64,000 nucleotides of DNA from Psoroptes ovis. Its lineage: Eukaryota; Arthropoda; Arachnida; Sarcoptiformes; Psoroptidae. The notes below the pieces were generated by a model. The model was given only the letters and a program-made list of their open reading frames with translations. It was not told the origin of the DNA and made no database searches. The position numbers and the translations under genes were made by a program. Below are positions 13,763 to 25,890 of the stretch, one piece after another (the first letter of the stretch is position 1; each line of letters opens with the position of its first letter). Location: assembly GCA_002943765.1 (NCBI GenBank), contig PQWQ01000004.1, positions 3,038,001 through 3,102,000 on the forward strand, written 5' to 3'.

Positions 13763-16173
13763 TCAATAATTTTGATTAAATTGATAATAATTCAATGATT
13801 CCATATGACGATCATTCGATAATGATCGATTACGACGATCTGAACGATACTTATCTCTTAATAAGGTTCGTAACTCATTGAATGATTTAAATTTTAAATC
13901 AATTTCATTATTTTCAATTTCATTACTATTATTTGAACTGCTGTTACTATTTTCAACGGGAACATGTGGATTAATAACTAAATCTTCATTAATATTATCA
14001 TTAACATTGAATGATTGATGGTGTTCATTTTTCGATGGATGACATAATTGTAACAATGCTTCATTTGTTAATGATTTCAGTAATTTTTCATCATTTTTCA
14101 TTAATGCTTTACGATACAGATATGTTTTCTCTTCATTCAATATGATTGCTTTGATTTGATCGAAATCAATTTTATGATTACTCAATACAAAATTATCGCA
14201 TTTACAATTGAAATTTGAACGTATCCAAAAATTAAGCCAATATAATTCTTTTGGTAAGCCACCAATTAATAATGTTAATAAATCATCTAATTCTTCATTA
14301 TGTTCCAATTCAGGATAATATTTTCTCATCATTAATTCAAATTTATTCAAATATTGTTCACATTCACCTAATTTGGCTGATTTGATTTTTTTCAATATAC
14401 CATATTGATCAATATCATCAGTATTGATCGAATTCGATTTATTATTTTGCGATTTTTCACTCGAATAAATTCGATCATCACCATTATAATTTGTTATTGG
14501 TTCAGGAAGACTACGAAATGGTTTGATCATCGATGATGGACTTGATGGTGGAATAATTTTCTTTTTACGATTCACATAATCATCGGCTTTCTTCGAATAT
14601 CTATCACAAAATTGTTGCCAAAATTCTTTTTTCAATGAAAATGATATACGACTATCCATATTCAATCCATCATTATCATTATTATTTTTGCTGCTATGAT
14701 GAATTTCATTCGAGCTAATACCAGAATCATCAAGACAAGTTGAATCAGCAGATGAAAGAGATGCTAATGATAATTTTCTTTTCGATTTATTTTCATTATT
14801 ATTCTTTTGATGATTTGAAATCAAATCAACCGTATTAAATAATCTTTGTAATGATGAATCATTAAATTTATCGAAATCAATCATTTCATTTTTACGTCTT
14901 TGACGACGTTTTTTCTTGGCAATTCGTGTATATTTCAGCGTTTGTTGTTTTTTCAATAAAATTGATGATTTTATGTTGTTTCGTATGCGATTTGAATCAT
15001 TTCGTTTAGCAAATAATCTATTCAAATATAGATCAAATTCAAAACAATAACACCCATCATCATCTTGATGTTTATTCTGCATGGGCTCATTGTACCATTT
15101 ACGAAGAAAGCCTAAATGGAATTTATCATCATCTATGAATGATGATTTATTATCACCTTTTAAAGAAAAATATGATCAATTTATTGTTCCATCAACTTTA
15201 ATATGAAAAACAATAACAAACCTTTTTTTGGTGTATGAAAAATACGCTTCAATGAATTATGAAAATCATCATCCATTTCATTTTCAACGATTTTGTTCAA
15301 AGATAATTTAGTAAAATTCTTTATTTTATCAAACATTGATCGATCATCATCTTCATTATCATTATTCAAACCATAACGTACAATATCATCAACTAATGTA
15401 CCATCAGAATTACGGCGAACAATCAAATGAAGTGGATTAAAATCTTTACGATCAGTTATAACAATAAATTTATCGCCAACAAACGGTATACATTCTTTGC
15501 CAAATAAATTATCCAAATTACATAATGATGATTTAGATTTAGTTGATGTTGTTGATGATGATTGACTTATTGCATCGATTGATGATGACGAGGATCGATT
15601 ATTATTAATATTATTGCCATTATTATTATAATAACTATGATCATTATTATTGCTCAAACCAATAATATTATTATTTAGATCGATATTATAATTATTAGAA
15701 TCGACATTAACGTTTGAATCACGATTATTATTATCATCATTATTATTTTCATCTTCATTAAAATTTAAACGAATCGGTCTGATTATGAATGTTGATTTGC
15801 TTGAACCACGTTTATTATTGTTATCAATATCATTGTTACTACTTATATTATTACCATTAGCATCATAATTATAATCTTCACTATCAAGATTTTCAAATGT
15901 TTGTTCAATAATCGGTGATAATGACATTGATTTATATGAAATCGTTGACGATGACGATGATGATGGTGTTGTTGAGATTGTTGTTTGATCATCTTTACCA
16001 CTTTTATCCATAATGATTTTTATTGAATCGATTGTTTCGTAATGATTTTTTGCAACGGATTGTTTAGAATCAACGTGTAAATCTGCTTCAGATTGCTTTG
16101 AATTGTTTGATTTCAATTTGGACTTTGATAGTCGTGATTTTTTCGGTTTAAAACAAGAAAAAAATAATGACAT
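13763..16173 (-). CDS. Orphan two-exon protein with a Gag-like (UBN2-type) segment
   Basis: Exon 1 is 15222-16173 and exon 2 is 13763-15156. They are separated by a 65 bp intron (15157-15221; donor GTTTGT, acceptor TTTAAAAG) that restores one frame of 781 aa. I chose the ATG at 16173 (MSLFFSCFKPKKS) because the upstream codons are a Tyr run translated from a TAA/TTA microsatellite. Residues about 30-215 are Ser/Asn/Asp-rich. Residues about 216-318 look globular (GKECIPFVGDKFIVITDRKDF, then PLHLIVRRNSDGTLVDDIV). A basic cluster, KKKRRQRRK, sits near residue 400 and could be a nuclear signal. Residues about 570-664 follow the pattern of the UBN2/Ty1-copia Gag segment: a short helix with YLNKFELMMRKY, then LLTLLIGGLPKEL, then a spacer ending FDQIKAIILNEEK. 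No protease, integrase or reverse transcriptase frame adjoins it, so it is not an intact retroelement. Gene structure is fairly secure; function is unknown and the Gag relationship is inference. Confidence 0.72.
14117..14401 (-). other. Gag-like (UBN2 / copia-type) segment inside the orphan gene
   Basis: These are codons for about residues 570-664 of the 781-aa protein. Seen: LGECEQYLNKFELMMRKYYPEL, an acidic linker, LLTLLIGGLPKEL, and FDQIKAIILNEEK. Family knowledge: copia-type Gag segments share a helix with a hydrophobic x-F-x-x-L/M pattern, a 'LL..LP' turn and a later 'lt..ei...Ll.eE' helix. The match is by pattern only. No CCHC zinc knuckle follows, and the protein continues about 117 residues of Asn/Ser-rich sequence to the stop. 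Confidence 0.4.
15157..15221 (-). other. 65-bp GT-AG intron of the orphan gene
   Basis: On the minus strand the donor reads AAAAAAAG|GTTTGT and the acceptor TTTCTTTAAAAG|GTGATAAT. Removing it joins AAA AAA G to GT GAT AAT in one open frame. Without it, exon 1 would stop 12 codons later and the downstream frame would need an internal ATG at 15082. Confidence 0.8.
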
Positions 16174-16673
16174 GTAATTGGAATTGGTATAATAATAATA
16201 ATAATAATAGTTATCAATAATTTTCAAAAGATCAATAAAAAAAACTCGAGAAATTAACAAAATAAAAGAAATTTGAATAAATAAATCAATAAATAAATAA
16301 CTAAAAAATTAAAACGAAAAAATGATTTGTTTCAAATACCACATTGATCAATAACAATTGATTGACAATCATTTCATGTTTATATACAAATTTTCATTCA
16401 AATTTTTCTTCATGACATTTAATCACATTAATTAAATGTGAAAATATTGACATTAAAAAATGTATTGTAAGATAAATTAAAATTCAAATGATTCAAGTTG
16501 AGCGAAATTTTGAAATTTGAAATTTAAAAAAATTGAAAAAGTCAAAAATCGAATGTGGTTCCATCTAATTCTATGAATTTTAAATGGCAAAATTTTCTGG
16601 TAAATATCACCGAAACCAACGCATGTTGCAATCTCACCTCATGCTCGTCAAGTTTGTTTTTTGTTTTTTTTTT

Positions 16674-16709
16674 GTCACGACCTGCCAAATGTCACGTATA
16701 CGCGTGACA
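16674..16709. promoter_or_regulatory. Candidate regulatory cluster with three GTCACG motifs
   Basis: GTCACG occurs at 16674-16679 and again at 16691-16696. Its complement CGTGAC follows at 16703-16708. The last two form the inverted repeat TGTCACG-(6 nt)-CGTGACA at 16690-16709. This lies about 500 bp upstream of the orphan gene's ATG in an unusually GC-containing patch. A factor-binding role is inferred from symmetry and position only. Confidence 0.3.
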
Positions 16710-18292
16710 CATTTTTGTGTGTTAGGTTTCGCGCTCATTTCTCAAAACAAACTAAAACTGGTTAGCCTTGTAAACAGGTGAACACATTGTGGCGTTCTGA
16801 GATGGTGGAAATTTTGGCTATTTCATTAATAAAAGTAAAATTAATTTCCTACATTAATTTCCCACAATTAGTCCAATATTTTCGCTCGACAATAGACCGT
16901 GTGGGTCCATTTCATTTATCAGTTATTCGTACTATCAAAGTACTACATATTTTATCATCATTTATCATTTAAAGGCTTAATCATTTGATATTTCAATATG
17001 ATATTCAAGCTAAAAGTTTATGAACTTGGTTAAATTATTATTTTTATTATCATTTTTTCACTCATTTGAACTTATCTTTGATTCATATTTATCTTTGAAA
17101 TTTTTTCAAATGTAAAACACTTTTGATATTTCAATTAACCTGCAGACATTTATTTTTTATTAAAAATTTTTTTCCCCATTCAAATACCAATTGTTTCAAT
17201 GTTTTTTGTTTTGTTTTACTTTGATTTTAACTTTGATTTTAATCTTTAGCTAAGCTTTGCACGATAAAAAAAGCGGATAACTTTTGGCCTGTTTCGTTCC
17301 TCAGACAACTTGTTGCGCTAGATATGGATTTTTTTTTCCTCTGCTTCCTTTTTATTTTATCGTGAAAATCTTCATTTTTTTCCAAATAAAAAGAGAACAT
17401 GTTCTTAGACAGATGAAAAAATTTGAATGAAAAATTTTAGCGCAAAATAAAAGGTAAAAATCGGTTATGAGAAAAATATTTAAAATTCAAATAACCGGCA
17501 ACAACAACAGCAGCATGCGCAAAAAATTTTTTTTTAAAATTTTCACTTGAAAAATGTGATGAGGATTTTTTTCGAAATCCAAAGCTTCAAAAAAAACATG
17601 CAGCACAAGTTTTTCTTTTCGTTTTACATTTGGCAAAAATGATCTTGGGAAGTGGATTTCCACTTATACAAAATTTATATATATTTCCATAATAAATATA
17701 TACGAATACAAGTATACAGAGATGGCAAGAGAATGAAAGGAGAAAAAGCAAAGTTATGTAGTCATAGGCAACAAACAGGGATAAAGAGATGGAAATGTAT
17801 TTTTCAAGTATTTTTTTTTTTCAAAATTAAACATATTGATTTGGGTGTAAACCGTCGAAATTGTTGAAATTATTATTGTTGAAAACTAAGCAAAATAATA
17901 ATGATTCAACAAACAAACAAAAAAAAAATGAATAAATAAATAAATAGAAGTGGTGGTAACAGAAGGGGAAAACTAAATTTTAAATTAATTTTTCCCAAAT
18001 TACAAAAAAAACAAGTGCTTATTGAACATGTCAAAGATGGAGAATTAAGCGAAATATATCCGATGCATATTTCAATGTATCGATGTAACAAATACACATT
18101 TATATATTTTCAAAAAATAAAAAACATCAAATACATGTATTGACAAGCTGAAAAAAAATATCAAAAATACTCATACTTTGCATCATACATTGACTTGTAT
18201 TAAATATACGTTTTGAAAAAATATAAAAAATTCAAATAAATTTATGAATATATGAACATATACAGCACATATGAACACAAATGTATATTTTC

Positions 18293-18315
18293 AAAAAAAA
18301 AAAAAAAAAAAAAAA
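18293..18315. repeat. Poly(A), 23 bp
   Basis: An uninterrupted run of 23 A. Similar runs occur at 25989-26009 (21 A), 41980-42000 (21 T) and 55639-55664 (26 T). No target-site duplications or retroelement bodies were found next to them, so they look like simple slippage tracts rather than retroposon tails. Confidence 0.9.
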
Positions 18316-21300
18316 CACCTAAAACAAATGCATGGAGAAACAAGAAATTTTCATAGAAATTTTAATGAAAATTTTCAGCAAAATCTTTGTTGAAAATGAT
18401 TTCTTCAAATATAAAAACCACTAGTTGCATGCATGCACACAAACAAATAAATGCTTTGATCAATGCATTAATTTCAATGAGAAATAAATAAATGATTGAA
18501 AAATCGAAATAAATTTCATTTCATTTCGGTACATTTCCATTCGCTCAACCACAATCATCATACAGCAAATCATTGTTGAAAACAACAGAAAACAAAACAA
18601 TCATTTAATTATAAAATCATTTATTTTCATTATTCAATTATTAATTGAAAACAAAAATTGGAAATTTCCTTCAATATTCTTTTTTTTGTGTTGTATTTTA
18701 CTTGGTGACATTTGTTGATTAAAACATTATTAATAATAATAAAAATCGGGGAAAATTATTGTACATTGAAATATAATGTGATTGAATGCGAGAAAGAGAG
18801 AGAGAGATAAAGAAAAATAAACAAAAAACCAAAAACAATCATCATTACATGATTATTCATTCATTCATTATTATTATTAATATTTGATGTTTTCCATCAT
18901 CATCAACATCATTTGGTTTTTCAAATAACTGAACAATCACAGCTTGGACAAGCTTCAAATTTCGACAAAATTCAACCCAACTCATTTCGTATTGATGAAT
19001 TATTGGAAATCAATCAAAATTGAATTTGTTTACAAACATTTAATATTTCAATGAATCAATTTATTCAATTAATTAATTGATCTTTCGATTGTTTGGATGA
19101 TTAATATCGAATAATTTAATTTCGAATGAAAAATTGTCAACATTTTTCCTCATCGATCGGTCATTTAAAACTTTTTTTATTCAAAATCGTCGTCGTTTGA
19201 ATTTGTTTAATTTTTTAAAAATTTTTATTTATTAATTTTTATAATTTCAAAATTTCGTTATTTGAATGTGACACACACACACTAATTTTTGTTGTGCGTG
19301 TATTCAATTGTGTTTTCGTGTTGTGTGTAACGTGTACGTGTAAAACAAATTATCGATGTGTGTGTGTGTTTGTGTGTGCATTTCATCTTTTGATTTTTCA
19401 ATCATTTAATTTTCCACGAATTTTCATTGTTTGATCGAAAAATTTTTGAGTTATCTTATTTGTATAACATATATTCAAATTGATCAACAGGTAAGTCAAA
19501 GTTATTATGTATTTGACGATATATTTTTCGCTTGAATTTGCTCTGTTGAACTTGTCACGTTTAGACAATTTGACATTTTGTTTCAAATTTGTCATATCAA
19601 ATTGTCAATCATTAATTTTGATTGATTGATTATTTGATCAATTTCGTACCATTTTTGATTTTACGAATTCAAATTCAATTCGAGTTTTTTCTTCATTTCT
19701 ACTAGTCACTAATCACTTACAGTTTCAATTAAAATTTCAATTTTTTTTCTCATCATTCACTCATACCATGTGTCTCACATGATTACAATAATTATGATTT
19801 GTCATTATTCGATGACTGTCAATTTTTTTTTTCATTGAAATTTTCTCATCAAAATTAAATCTAATGACAAAGTAGAAATAAATTAAAGTAAAAATTAATT
19901 ATTTAATACAAGAAAAAATTTTTTACAAATTACTACAATTTTAGATTTAAAAAACAATAATAATAATAATAATAATTAAAACATGTCTTTTCTATGTGAA
20001 ATTTTGGCCTAATAATGAATGTCCAATTCAAGCATAAAATACTGATAACAATGAATAAAATCTGAAAATCTTGATAATAATTAGGGCAACGAAAGAAATT
20101 AAAATTTTCGAAATTTGAAATTTAAATTTAAATGATGAAAAATAATTACAAGAAATTCAAATCGACAAATTTTTTTCTATTAAAAAGGTCCATAAATATA
20201 AATATATTAAAATGGAATGATAAAATTTCATTTATTCATATCATTTCAATTATTTTCCATTTTTTTTCATCGAAAATTAATCGAAAATAATTGAGCAAAT
20301 ATTTTCATTTCCCGAACGAACAATGGATGTAAAGGGATGAATTTCGAATTGTTTCGATTATAAATCATTCAAAGTAATTTATTTCGATTTATTTTTGCAA
20401 AAATAAAAAATAAAAAAAATAAATTATTCAAATCAAACATGTCGTTGTCATTGTGATCGACCGAAAAAATAAAATAAAATAAAATAAAAAATAAAAAATA
20501 TTTACGGATTGAATCGAACAATTGAATGATTATTATCATCATTATTATTGATATTGTTGTTGTTGTTGTTGATATGATCAAAAATGGTAAAACATATGAA
20601 CAAGAAAAATATCCATCGTTAACATTTTTTTTTTCTGTTTGAAAATATTCCGATTTATCCAAATTTGTTCAATTTGAACAAATGCTTTCGAAACGAAACG
20701 AAACGAAAAAAAAATCATGTTGCCATATATTTTTCATGTTTTCATATTGTTTTTTTTTTGCTAAAATTGTTTTCATAATTTATTGTCAATTATTTTATTT
20801 TCTGATTCATTGATTGGAATTGAAAATATTTGAATTGAACATACATACATAAATAAAATATGAATTCAACAATTTTTTTTTTTTTTGAACGGAAAAGGGT
20901 GCAGCAACACATAGTAACAAGAAATAATAATTGAAATAATTTGTTTTGAAATGAATTTGAATGAATATTTTTTTTCCCTAATTTTTCGTATTCAAATAAT
21001 GTTGATGATGAATCAATGTTGATTTTTATGTTATTTTTGCTTGTCTGTATATGATGATGATGATGATTATTGATCAAATGAAATATTCAAAAATAAATCG
21101 TAATTTTCAATTTCTAAATTTTAGCCAGTGACAATTATTATTATTTTTAGATTTATTTTTTTCTCCGAATTAAATTCAAAAATTTTCTTGTCAAAAATCT
21201 TAAAAGTTTTCAAATGAAAATTTTCGCTTCTCTTCAAAACATAAAAATATTCAAAGTTTATACATGTATTTACGATTTCATTCAATTCAATTTTTCTATA

Positions 21301-21387
21301 TTTTGTTTTTGATTTCAATTTCAATTTAATTTTGATTTTTTTTTTATAAATATCTCGTAAATTTAATTTTAAAATCATTCATTTTCC

Positions 21388-21438
21388 TTTTTGAATGATT
21401 TCAATAAGTCATTTTTCTTTATTGAAATCATTCAAAAA
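21388..21438. repeat. Fold-back inverted repeat: perfect 20-bp arms, 11-nt loop
   Basis: The left arm 21388-21407 is exactly complementary to the right arm 21419-21438, around an 11-nt loop. The pairing extends a few more base pairs outward after one mismatch. The arms contain a non-repetitive core (TTGAATGATTTCAATAA), so this is not just two opposed A/T runs. It could be a hairpin RNA precursor, a fold-back element remnant or a chance palindrome. Confidence 0.75.
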
Positions 21439-22090
21439 AGAAGAAAATTACTTCTTTTTTTTCTACAAAGTTCTTATACTTTTGACTGGATTAAAAAGAT
21501 TTAATCTGTCATTCAACCTATTGAAAATACTCATCCACTGAATACTGTTAAGTGTGTGAGTGTGTGTGTGTTCAAATTTTTTTCCCCTAACATTTATTTG
21601 CTTGTTAAAATTTTAACTTGATTTTTTTTCAAAAAAAAAATAAAATAAAAAAAATAAAATAAAATAAAAATAAAAATCAAACAATCGACAATTCAAAACG
21701 ACAACAAGAAGCAAAATAAAAGAAAAAACTAAAATTGAATTGTTTTTTAAATCATGTTTGTTTCGAGCATATATTGAAAGAAAATAAGAAGGTAAAAAGT
21801 GATTTGGTTTCTCCGCTATGTTCGTTTTCTTTTTTCTTTATTTCAAATATCGAATTATGTAATGATTTTGAAAAAAAATGATGATGATGAATGAATGGAA
21901 ATTTCAAAAAAAAGGAAAAAAAATTACTAAAAAACAACTACAAACAGTTATATAGTTATATACTGTAAAAATGACTTGTAAAACGTGATTCATTCATTTA
22001 GATTTTTTTTTCTGATTTTAGATTCATACACAAATTTATGAGCCAAATGAATATGAATAAAATGAATGAATGAATGAATGAATGAAATGT

Positions 22091-22131
22091 TTTATGGAAA
22101 ATGAATTGAAATCATTTTCATTTTCCATAAA
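22091..22131. repeat. Fold-back inverted repeat: 15-bp perfect arms, 11-nt loop
   Basis: The left arm TTTATGGAAAATGAA (22091-22105) pairs perfectly with 22117-22131. Three more pairs, one of them G-U, extend the stem outward. It follows directly on a (GAAT)n tract and lies 650 bp from the hairpin at 21.4 kb. The two loops have equal length but the arm sequences differ. Confidence 0.7.
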
Positions 22132-22414
22132 GCAAAATTTTGAAAAAAAATAAAAAAATCTCAATCAGATTTGAATGCGTAGGTTAATCATTATTATTAT
22201 TATTATTATTACTATTGTAGTTTATGACCAAAAATATTCATTATTATTCATATTTAATTATTGTAATAATCATAATAATAATTATTACTTAATAATGATT
22301 ATATATAAAAAAAATTCATAAGCTTTTCATTCATTTTTTTTTTCTCATATTTGACCTTTCCTTAAACTTTTTCATCTTTTTTTTCCATTTCATTTCATAT
22401 CTCAAATCCATTAT

Positions 22415-22447
22415 TGTGTGTGTGTGAGTGTGTGTGTGTGTGTGTGA
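22415..22447. repeat. (TG)n microsatellite, interrupted once
   Basis: A TG dinucleotide array with a single GAG interruption. Comparable uninterrupted CA/TG arrays lie at 28095-28120, 38689-38710 and 49939-49960. Confidence 0.9.
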
Positions 22448-24417
22448 GTATGTGGATGAACAAACAAGAACAACAAAATAGGAAACCGTAAAAGGTCATC
22501 GAAATAAATATTTTAAAAAATATTGTACTTTGTTCATTTTGTATATATTGTAATGTTTGTATATAAATATTAAATGATGATTATCATTGATAATAATTCA
22601 TTTGATGATGATGATGATGATAATACAAAAACATTGAAAAATTCATATTTTACCTTCAAAAATAAAAAAAATGAAAAAAACTTTGAAATTATAAATACAA
22701 TTCATCAAAAAAGCACAAGAGCAAACATTCAAAAACATTATCATCGAAAAATTTTTCTATATTGTTGGCCAAAATAGACAAACAACAAAATGCAAAACGG
22801 ATGCGTATTCATATATTGAATGCATTTTTTTTTTTTGATGATCATCAAAATCATCCTCATCAATGATTATACAAATTTAAGTCGATATTTTCATTTTTTT
22901 TGTGCATAGAAAATGTATGGAAATGCAAATAAATGAAATTTGTATTGGAAATTCATGTTTAAACAAATATAAAATTCATATTTACACTCATATACACAAA
23001 CACACACACGATTTGCGAATATTTATTCAAAATCTGTTGATATTGTTTCTATTGTTTGTTAATGATATTCATTTTTGAACAAAATATTCAAAATATTTTT
23101 GAATATTTTCAATTGTCATTGATTTTTTCGATGCTTTTTCCTTTCATTTCACCAAAACATCATTCAATCAATGGGAAAGTTTTTTTTTTTTTTTGAAAAT
23201 TTTCCTGAATGATTTAAACACTTGTCGACAATTTTTGATTCAAATATGATTTGCCCTTTGAATCCCTGAACAGATTTTCCTGACCCAAGTTCATCTACGA
23301 TTTATACGACCAATTAACCCATTGACAGACATTTGCCCAGACGTAGAAATCTCAATCGATTGAATTGAAAAATCATGACGTTTAGATCGCTTTATATCGA
23401 TATGTCAGTTGATCAATCGATTCATTTCATTGGCGTATTATTATTCATTGATTCCGAACAATTACATTTGTTTTCCTTGAGAAAAAATTTCAAATTTTAT
23501 TATTTGAATCAAAATTGAATTTAATTGAATTTCAATTTCGATTTCAATTCAAATTTTAATTTCAAAGAAAACCAAACATTTTAAATATTGTAAAATCGAG
23601 TTGAAAAGGTGTGAAAAAATGAAATTTTAATGTTGGCAAATGTATTTTCAAATTGAAAAAAATAAAATAAAATAAAATTAACATCTATCTGATTGATAGT
23701 GTGGTGATAATAAATAAATAAATGAATAAATAAAAATTATTGTTTAATTACATACATTTGATAGATTTTAATGATAAGGAAAAATATAAAATTTTTGACA
23801 CGACATTAAATAAGATGTAGGCGGTTGATTGCTTTTTGCTGTTCATTATTTGTGGTTATATCAATGTGGTTGTTGTTGTTGTAGTTGTCATGTTCATGCC
23901 ATGTGATATATTTGAATTTATATTCATTTTGGTTGTTAATTAATTTATTTCATTTTTTTTCTTCTCTGAACAAATAAACAAGTGGAATTTTTGAAATTTA
24001 TAGCCTTTGGTGATTGAAATTTACGACCATAGGAAAGAAAAGAAAAGAAAAAAAATTTCAAATTCAAATTGAAAATCTTATATTGAAATCAATTGTCTTG
24101 ATTTTTTTTTTTTTTTGAATAACTTTGAGTGATGAAAACTCGAATCAAATGGATTTCGATTGAGTCAAATAGTTGTAAACATGATCAATAATTAATATAT
24201 ATTAATTATTAATTATTAATTATTATCAGGTTCATTCAACTTTTTCTTTGGGGGAAAAAAATTCAATATTTTGTATTATAATTATCATTATTAACACATT
24301 ACCGATGATTCATTCATTCATTCATTTATTCATTCAAATCAAATGATACAATTAAATGAAATTGTCAATATAAATGGCTATAACAACTATATATAATTAT
24401 ATATTTAAATTTCGTTT

Positions 24418-24440
24418 CTCCTCCTCCTCCTCCTCCTCCT
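24418..24440. repeat. (CTC)n trinucleotide repeat, homopyrimidine
   Basis: Seven to eight CTC units in an otherwise AT-rich neighbourhood. It is the longest GC-containing homopyrimidine tract that I noticed in the window. Confidence 0.9.
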
Positions 24441-25254
24441 TGACTCGATATGCCGGAAATTTTTTTTTTCATTTTTTCATTTTTACCTGTGAATCCAAGT
24501 GACAATATTTGCATGTGCATGTGTAACCACAGTGATTTGGTTATGGAAAAAATGATTGAAAAATTTAAATCAAAAATAAATCACAAAATAATTATGCAAT
24601 GAACAAATATTTGCAAAATTTAACCTTATTAATATTTCTCCTAATCTTTCTCATATATATTTTATCCGTATCAACATTAAAGATTTGACGATGATGATTC
24701 ATCAATAGATTTCAATGTGTGAAAATGAAAAATGATTGTAATACTTTCAATAATTGTCACCTGATTTCGACTAATTACAAATATATTTTTCAAGTGAAAT
24801 AGGCTTTAATGAGTTGACTAGATTATTGGCGAAAAAAATCGCACCATTTGCATATCAAACATGATCTGTCAAATAAAAGAAATGTTTTAAAAAAATGATG
24901 ACACCAAAGATAACGATTGTGTGTAGTGTGTGTGTGTGTGTGTGTTTACTTAAGATGTTGGATGATTCATTTATTTCAAATTCAAACATATTTTATTTAT
25001 TCAAAAATTTGACAAAAATTCAACCAACAGCAACAAACACACTTGATTGTTGACATGAATCACAGGAAAGAAGATGTGTGTGTGTGTGTGTTTGATTTTC
25101 CTTGAAATTTTTTTTTATTCAAATAAATTTTATTTATCTTGGTGTGGTATTCATGTCAATTCACATCAACATAATTTGTGGTCTATGATGTGTCAGTGTT
25201 TGTTTGAATATTTTGAATTATTATTCGAATGTTTTTTTTTATTTACATTTTTAC

Positions 25255-25270
25255 TACCTGTTAACAGGTA
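25255..25270. repeat. 16-bp perfect palindrome TACCTGTTAACAGGTA
   Basis: Perfectly self-complementary without a loop. About 75 bp downstream, CAGGTG (25333-25338) is followed by a second ACCTGTTAA word (25340-25348). CAGGTG/CACCTG cores are bound by Snail/ZEB and E-box factors in animals, so a cis-regulatory cluster is possible, but this is inference. Confidence 0.5.
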
Positions 25271-25835
25271 AAAGGTTTTCCTTTTCTTTTATTTTTTTCA
25301 TTTTTTTGACCTTTCAGCTGCATTGTGCTGCGCAGGTGAACCTGTTAAACTTTACCTTACCGCACACACACACACATAAACACACTTGGATATGAAAATT
25401 TACAAAATCTTCTTTCCGAAATACTTGTCAATTGCTTAGATGATGATGATAATGAAATTTTAAGTCAATGAAATGTACAGAAAAAAAAAATTGATGAAAA
25501 TGAATTTCATTAATTCCATAGATTTTCATCAATTGATTTGTTTATTGATTGAAATTGCATGTATTTGCGTATGTGTGTGTGTGTATGTTTACAGATATAT
25601 TTCATAGTATTTTTTTTTTTACTAATCATATACGTCAATGATGATTGAAAAATTCTAAGAAAAATCCAACATTTATAAATCAATTGATTGAGTCATATTG
25701 ACTGATTTAATTTTAGACCAAAAATTGTGCTGCTATCGGTCTAAATTATATCCAACTGTCAATGATGGTTTAATTTTGTCTATTTATTAATTTGAACATC
25801 TTGGATATTTTTTTTCAATTTTTTGAATTGGCATT

Positions 25836-25890
25836 GCATTGAATTGAATTGAATTAAATTGAATTGAATTGAATTGAATTGAATTGAATT
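25836..25890. repeat. (GAATT)n tandem repeat, about 10 units
   Basis: A pentanucleotide array with one variant unit (GAATTAAATT). A shorter GAATT tract recurs at about 43400-43428. Confidence 0.9.

Noticed and set aside
16584..16972. Two adjacent plus-strand frames of 65 and 64 aa in a less simple region
   Set aside because: No homology recognised. The first contains a T-run-derived Phe stretch, and the region is better explained as upstream regulatory DNA.
18293..18315. Long poly(A) as a possible retroposon tail
   Set aside because: No adjacent SINE/LINE-like body, promoter boxes or target-site duplication were seen.
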